A stretch of 14,680 nucleotides of DNA from DASYAN01 sp036501345 (GTDB taxonomy: Bacteria; Chloroflexota; Ktedonobacteria; Ktedonobacterales; Ktedonobacteraceae): contig DASYAN010000032.1 in NCBI GenBank assembly GCA_036501345.1, positions 1 to 14,680 of the forward strand, in the 5' to 3' direction. How positions within the stretch are numbered: the first letter of the stretch is position 1; the number at the start of each line of letters is the position of its first letter. Below the pieces are notes generated by a model. The model did not search any database, was not told the origin of the DNA, and saw only the letters and a program-made list of their open reading frames with translations. Position numbers and translations under genes: made by a program. Of this stretch, positions 12,197-14,680 are shown piece by piece.

Positions 12197-14680
12197 ATGA
12201 AATCCGATCTGTTGAGAGAGGAACGCATACAGCATGGTTGGTCCCAAGCTCAGCTTGCAGAGGAACTAGGAGTTGATACCAGAACCGTGCGTCGCTGGGA
12301 ACGAGGACAAGCTATTCCTTTTCCCTACTATCGTCAGAAATTGGCTACCCTCTTTGGTAAGACTGCCGAGGAGTTAGGTCTGCCTTCCAATATCGATGAA
12401 GAGGATGCGATGGAGGAGGCATCACCCTTAGTTACCCAATCCACCTCGTCAGACGCCCCGGCACCAATATCCTTCCTGACAGATCCCACCATCCCGCAGA
12501 CTTTAGGCAGCGCCAAGAGCTTGCTAGGACGCGATAGCTTGTTACTGCACATCAAAGAACGCCTCTTAGCAGAAGATCATCCGGCTTTCACCGCTCTGCA
12601 CGGCTTACCCGGCAGCGGCAAAACCGCTCTTGCGGCAGCATTAGTCATAGATCAGCAAGTCCAGGCCCACTTTAGCGACGGCGTCCTGTGGGCTGGACTA
12701 GGGCAGCACCCCAATGTGCTGGGTCAACTGGCTCGCTGGGGAAGGCTCTTGGGAATCGCTCCAACCCAGGTGGAAAACATCAAGAGTTGGGAAACCTGGG
12801 GCAAGGCTCTCCGAGCAGCCATTGGCACCCGACGCTTCCTGCTGGTCATTGATGACGCTTGGAGTGCTGAGGATGCTCTGGCTTTCCAGATCGGTAGCCC
12901 CCAATGCTGCCATCTGCTGACCACCAGCCTCTCCCAGGTCGCCTTCACTTTCGCTCAGCAGGAGGGGGCAATCCTCGTTCCCCGGCTGCAGGATACTGAT
13001 GGGCTAGCCCTGCTGACTCGCTTTGTCCCACAGCATGTCGAGCAGGAGCCCAAGGATGCAAGAGCCCTGGTGCAAGCCGCCGATGGCTTGCCATTGGCCT
13101 TGACCCTGATAGGCAACTACCTGACTTTCCAGTCCTCCATTGGGCAGCCTCTGCCTCTGCAAGCTGCCCTGGCCGAGCTTCATGACACCGAGCAACGCCT
13201 GCGCATGAGCATGCCGAACATTCCTGAAGATCATCCGTCTAGCCCTGCAGAAGCCATGCCCATCAGTTTACATGCGGCCATGGCCATCAGTGATCAGCTG
13301 ATCAGCCCACAGGCCCACGCTACTCCGTCACGGGTCAAATCTCCACTGCAGTCCTCTTACCTTTCGGAGGATAGAGCATGGATGATAAGTCAGCAACCAG
13401 TTGAACTCCTAGAGGCTAACTTGCTGAAAGGCTCTGGACCAGAGCGCTACAGCTTACATCAGACGGTTGACGAATATGCACATTCCCAGGACGACGTCTC
13501 AGCAACACAGCACCAAGTGATCAACTCTCTGACAGAAGAACCTCTCCAATCTCACCAAGCGACTATGCATTCAACAGAAGAACCTCTCCAATCTCACCAA
13601 GCGACTATGCATTCATTCGAAGATCATATCTTTTCGTTTCGATCTTTTTGGGATATTCGTATTCATATGGGACATGCACCGTTTCGATCCTCCAATCGGT
13701 CCCTCTGGCCTCCCTTAGCCATTATCTCAACGATACTGCTGGCTGTGGTGATCATGGTCACAATTCTTCCAGCTTTCTATCGGCTGCCACCACCCAAGAG
13801 CACTCCTATGCCAGAAAACTATAGCCCTCCATCCTACACTCTGACTATCCCAACGATAGATCCTTCTTTGCAAAATATCGCCCAACACCTCCAGCAAACT
13901 TTCAATGCCGTCTATCCCCAACTGGTCCAACGATTTGCCCTTGACCCTGCCACAGCCCCACGTAATGTGACCCTGACATTTTCATTCAATCTCTCTTCTC
14001 CAGCCATCACCAGTGGCACAACGATCACCCTTAGACCTGATTGGATAAAGCAACACCCCAGCGATGTGGGATTACTTACTGACGAACTGACCCTCCTTCT
14101 TGAGCAGTACCCTTCAGCAACTCCTGCATGGTTTCGCTATGGCATGGCCGATTATGCCCGCAATGTCTATGGGCCTGCCGACGACGACTGGTCCCTGCCT
14201 GACGGGGTCCAACCACAAGACAACTATACGCAGGATGGAGCTGTCGCCGCCCGCTTTCTGCTGTGGTTAGAGCAATACACCAGACTTGATATCGTCGATC
14301 AGCTCAACCATGCTTTACAGACAAAGCAGCCTTTTTCAAGTATTTTCCACCGTTTGACTCATCACACAGTAGATGAGCTCTGGAGCCAATATAAGGGCTA
14401 TCCTGTTATCACCCTTCTCCCAGACCAACTCTACAAAACCGTCACGAGCAGAAAACCAATCTATCAGTCCTCTTTCCGTGTGCAGAATTCAACTTCAGGG
14501 ACATATTCCCTTGCCTTCGCCTCAGGGCTCTACCTGAGCAATTTCGCTATGCAAGCAGACATGACCATCGTTCATGGCTCCGGAGGAGGCTTCATCTTTC
14601 GCATGAACAATCAGGACAACACAGAAGAGCGCCTCCGTGTCAGTCCAGATGGAACCTACGACTTGGTGAATCAAGCTAAA
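12197..14680 (+). CDS. Membrane-anchored XRE/NB-ARC (STAND) regulator, copy 2 (3' end beyond the window)
   Basis: A paralogue of the gene at 9227, open for 828 codons to the window edge and lacking roughly the last 70 residues by comparison. The order is the same: helix-turn-helix (1-60, recognition segment identical to copy 1), NB-ARC with P-loop GLPGSGKT (136-143), Walker B LLVIDD (215-220), a membrane helix at about 505-527, a BSP-like domain (about 545-740; WFRYGMADYAR from 645) and the start of the ConA-like domain. Copy 2 is more eroded in the middle: TTR has become TTS (S244), the winged-helix text is poorly kept, and a 42-bp exact duplication adds 14 residues twice (446-473). The zinc motif is lost (DELTL, 629-633). 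The ribosome site AAGGAAGG (12180-12187) lies 9 bases before this ATG. The first 147 bases differ from copy 1 at only about 10 positions, so the duplication is recent or the start is strongly conserved. Confidence 0.92.
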   Translation, partial: MKSDLLREERIQHGWSQAQLAEELGVDTRTVRRWERGQAIPFPYYRQKLATLFGKTAEELGLPSNIDEEDAMEEASPLVTQSTSSDAPAPISFLTDPTIPQTLGSAKSLLGRDSLLLHIKERLLAEDHPAFTALHGLPGSGKTALAAALVIDQQVQAHFSDGVLWAGLGQHPNVLGQLARWGRLLGIAPTQVENIKSWETWGKALRAAIGTRRFLLVIDDAWSAEDALAFQIGSPQCCHLLTTSLSQVAFTFAQQEGAILVPRLQDTDGLALLTRFVPQHVEQEPKDARALVQAADGLPLALTLIGNYLTFQSSIGQPLPLQAALAELHDTEQRLRMSMPNIPEDHPSSPAEAMPISLHAAMAISDQLISPQAHATPSRVKSPLQSSYLSEDRAWMISQQPVELLEANLLKGSGPERYSLHQTVDEYAHSQDDVSATQHQVINSLTEEPLQSHQATMHSTEEPLQSHQATMHSFEDHIFSFRSFWDIRIHMGHAPFRSSNRSLWPPLAIISTILLAVVIMVTILPAFYRLPPPKSTPMPENYSPPSYTLTIPTIDPSLQNIAQHLQQTFNAVYPQLVQRFALDPATAPRNVTLTFSFNLSSPAITSGTTITLRPDWIKQHPSDVGLLTDELTLLLEQYPSATPAWFRYGMADYARNVYGPADDDWSLPDGVQPQDNYTQDGAVAARFLLWLEQYTRLDIVDQLNHALQTKQPFSSIFHRLTHHTVDELWSQYKGYPVITLLPDQLYKTVTSRKPIYQSSFRVQNSTSGTYSLAFASGLYLSNFAMQADMTIVHGSGGGFIFRMNNQDNTEERLRVSPDGTYDLVNQAK
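13532..13615 (+). repeat. Exact 42-bp tandem duplication inside STAND copy 2
   Basis: Units 13532-13573 and 13574-13615 are identical and in frame, each encoding TEEPLQSHQATMHS (residues 446-459 and 460-473). They lie in the cytoplasmic linker between the NTPase region and the membrane helix. Copy 1 has unrelated Gln-rich text there. Confidence 0.9.

Noticed and set aside
12192..12200. A two-codon upstream frame (ATG GGA TGA) overlapping the start of STAND copy 2
   Set aside because: It lies only 4 bases from the ribosome site and could affect initiation, but copy 1 has no equivalent and so short a frame arises easily by chance.
13532..13615. Direct repeat considered as a CRISPR remnant
   Set aside because: The units abut with no spacer, number only two, and lie in frame inside a clear coding region.

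Overview
The window looks like chromosomal DNA of a Chloroflexota bacterium, most likely class Ktedonobacteria. This is inferred mainly from one architecture: an XRE helix-turn-helix joined to an NB-ARC type STAND ATPase, then one membrane helix and a large outside portion. Large families of such proteins are, to my knowledge, typical of ktedonobacterial genomes. Moderate GC and long AT-rich spacers fit. I see no rRNA, tRNA, CRISPR array, intact insertion sequence or origin.

Layout. (1) 100-2270: an Hsp20 small heat-shock protein on the minus strand with its own promoter and terminator, divergent from a short-form 6-phosphogluconate dehydrogenase (gnd) that also has a promoter and a terminator. 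(2) 2271-5460: an AT-rich, accessory-looking stretch holding a charged 252-residue orphan protein, a frameshifted gene remnant, a small secreted protein, strong hairpins, a second remnant, and two copies of a 71-bp repeat. (3) 5461-8547: pgi (glucose-6-phosphate isomerase), convergent with a phosphoribosyltransferase and a dienelactone-hydrolase-like enzyme. (4) 8548-14680: two tandem paralogous membrane-anchored XRE/STAND proteins; the second runs off the window.

How they fit together. gnd and pgi belong to the pentose phosphate and glycolytic branch point. The Hsp20, phosphoribosyltransferase and hydrolase families often sit near such sugar-phosphate genes in stress-related loci. The two STAND proteins appear to be signal-transducing regulators: a cytoplasmic DNA-binding and NTPase part, a transmembrane helix, then an outside plant-basic-secretory-protein (BSP)-like domain and a concanavalin-A-like beta-sandwich.

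The most notable observations concern this pair. Both have lost the zinc-peptidase motif of the BSP-like domain, so it probably binds rather than cuts. Their NTPase motifs are damaged in different places while the DNA-recognition helix is identical. The second copy is preceded by three 11-bp repeats and by a promoter block that matches, at 32 of 39 positions, a block ahead of the 252-residue orphan gene about 9.5 kb away, which suggests shared control.
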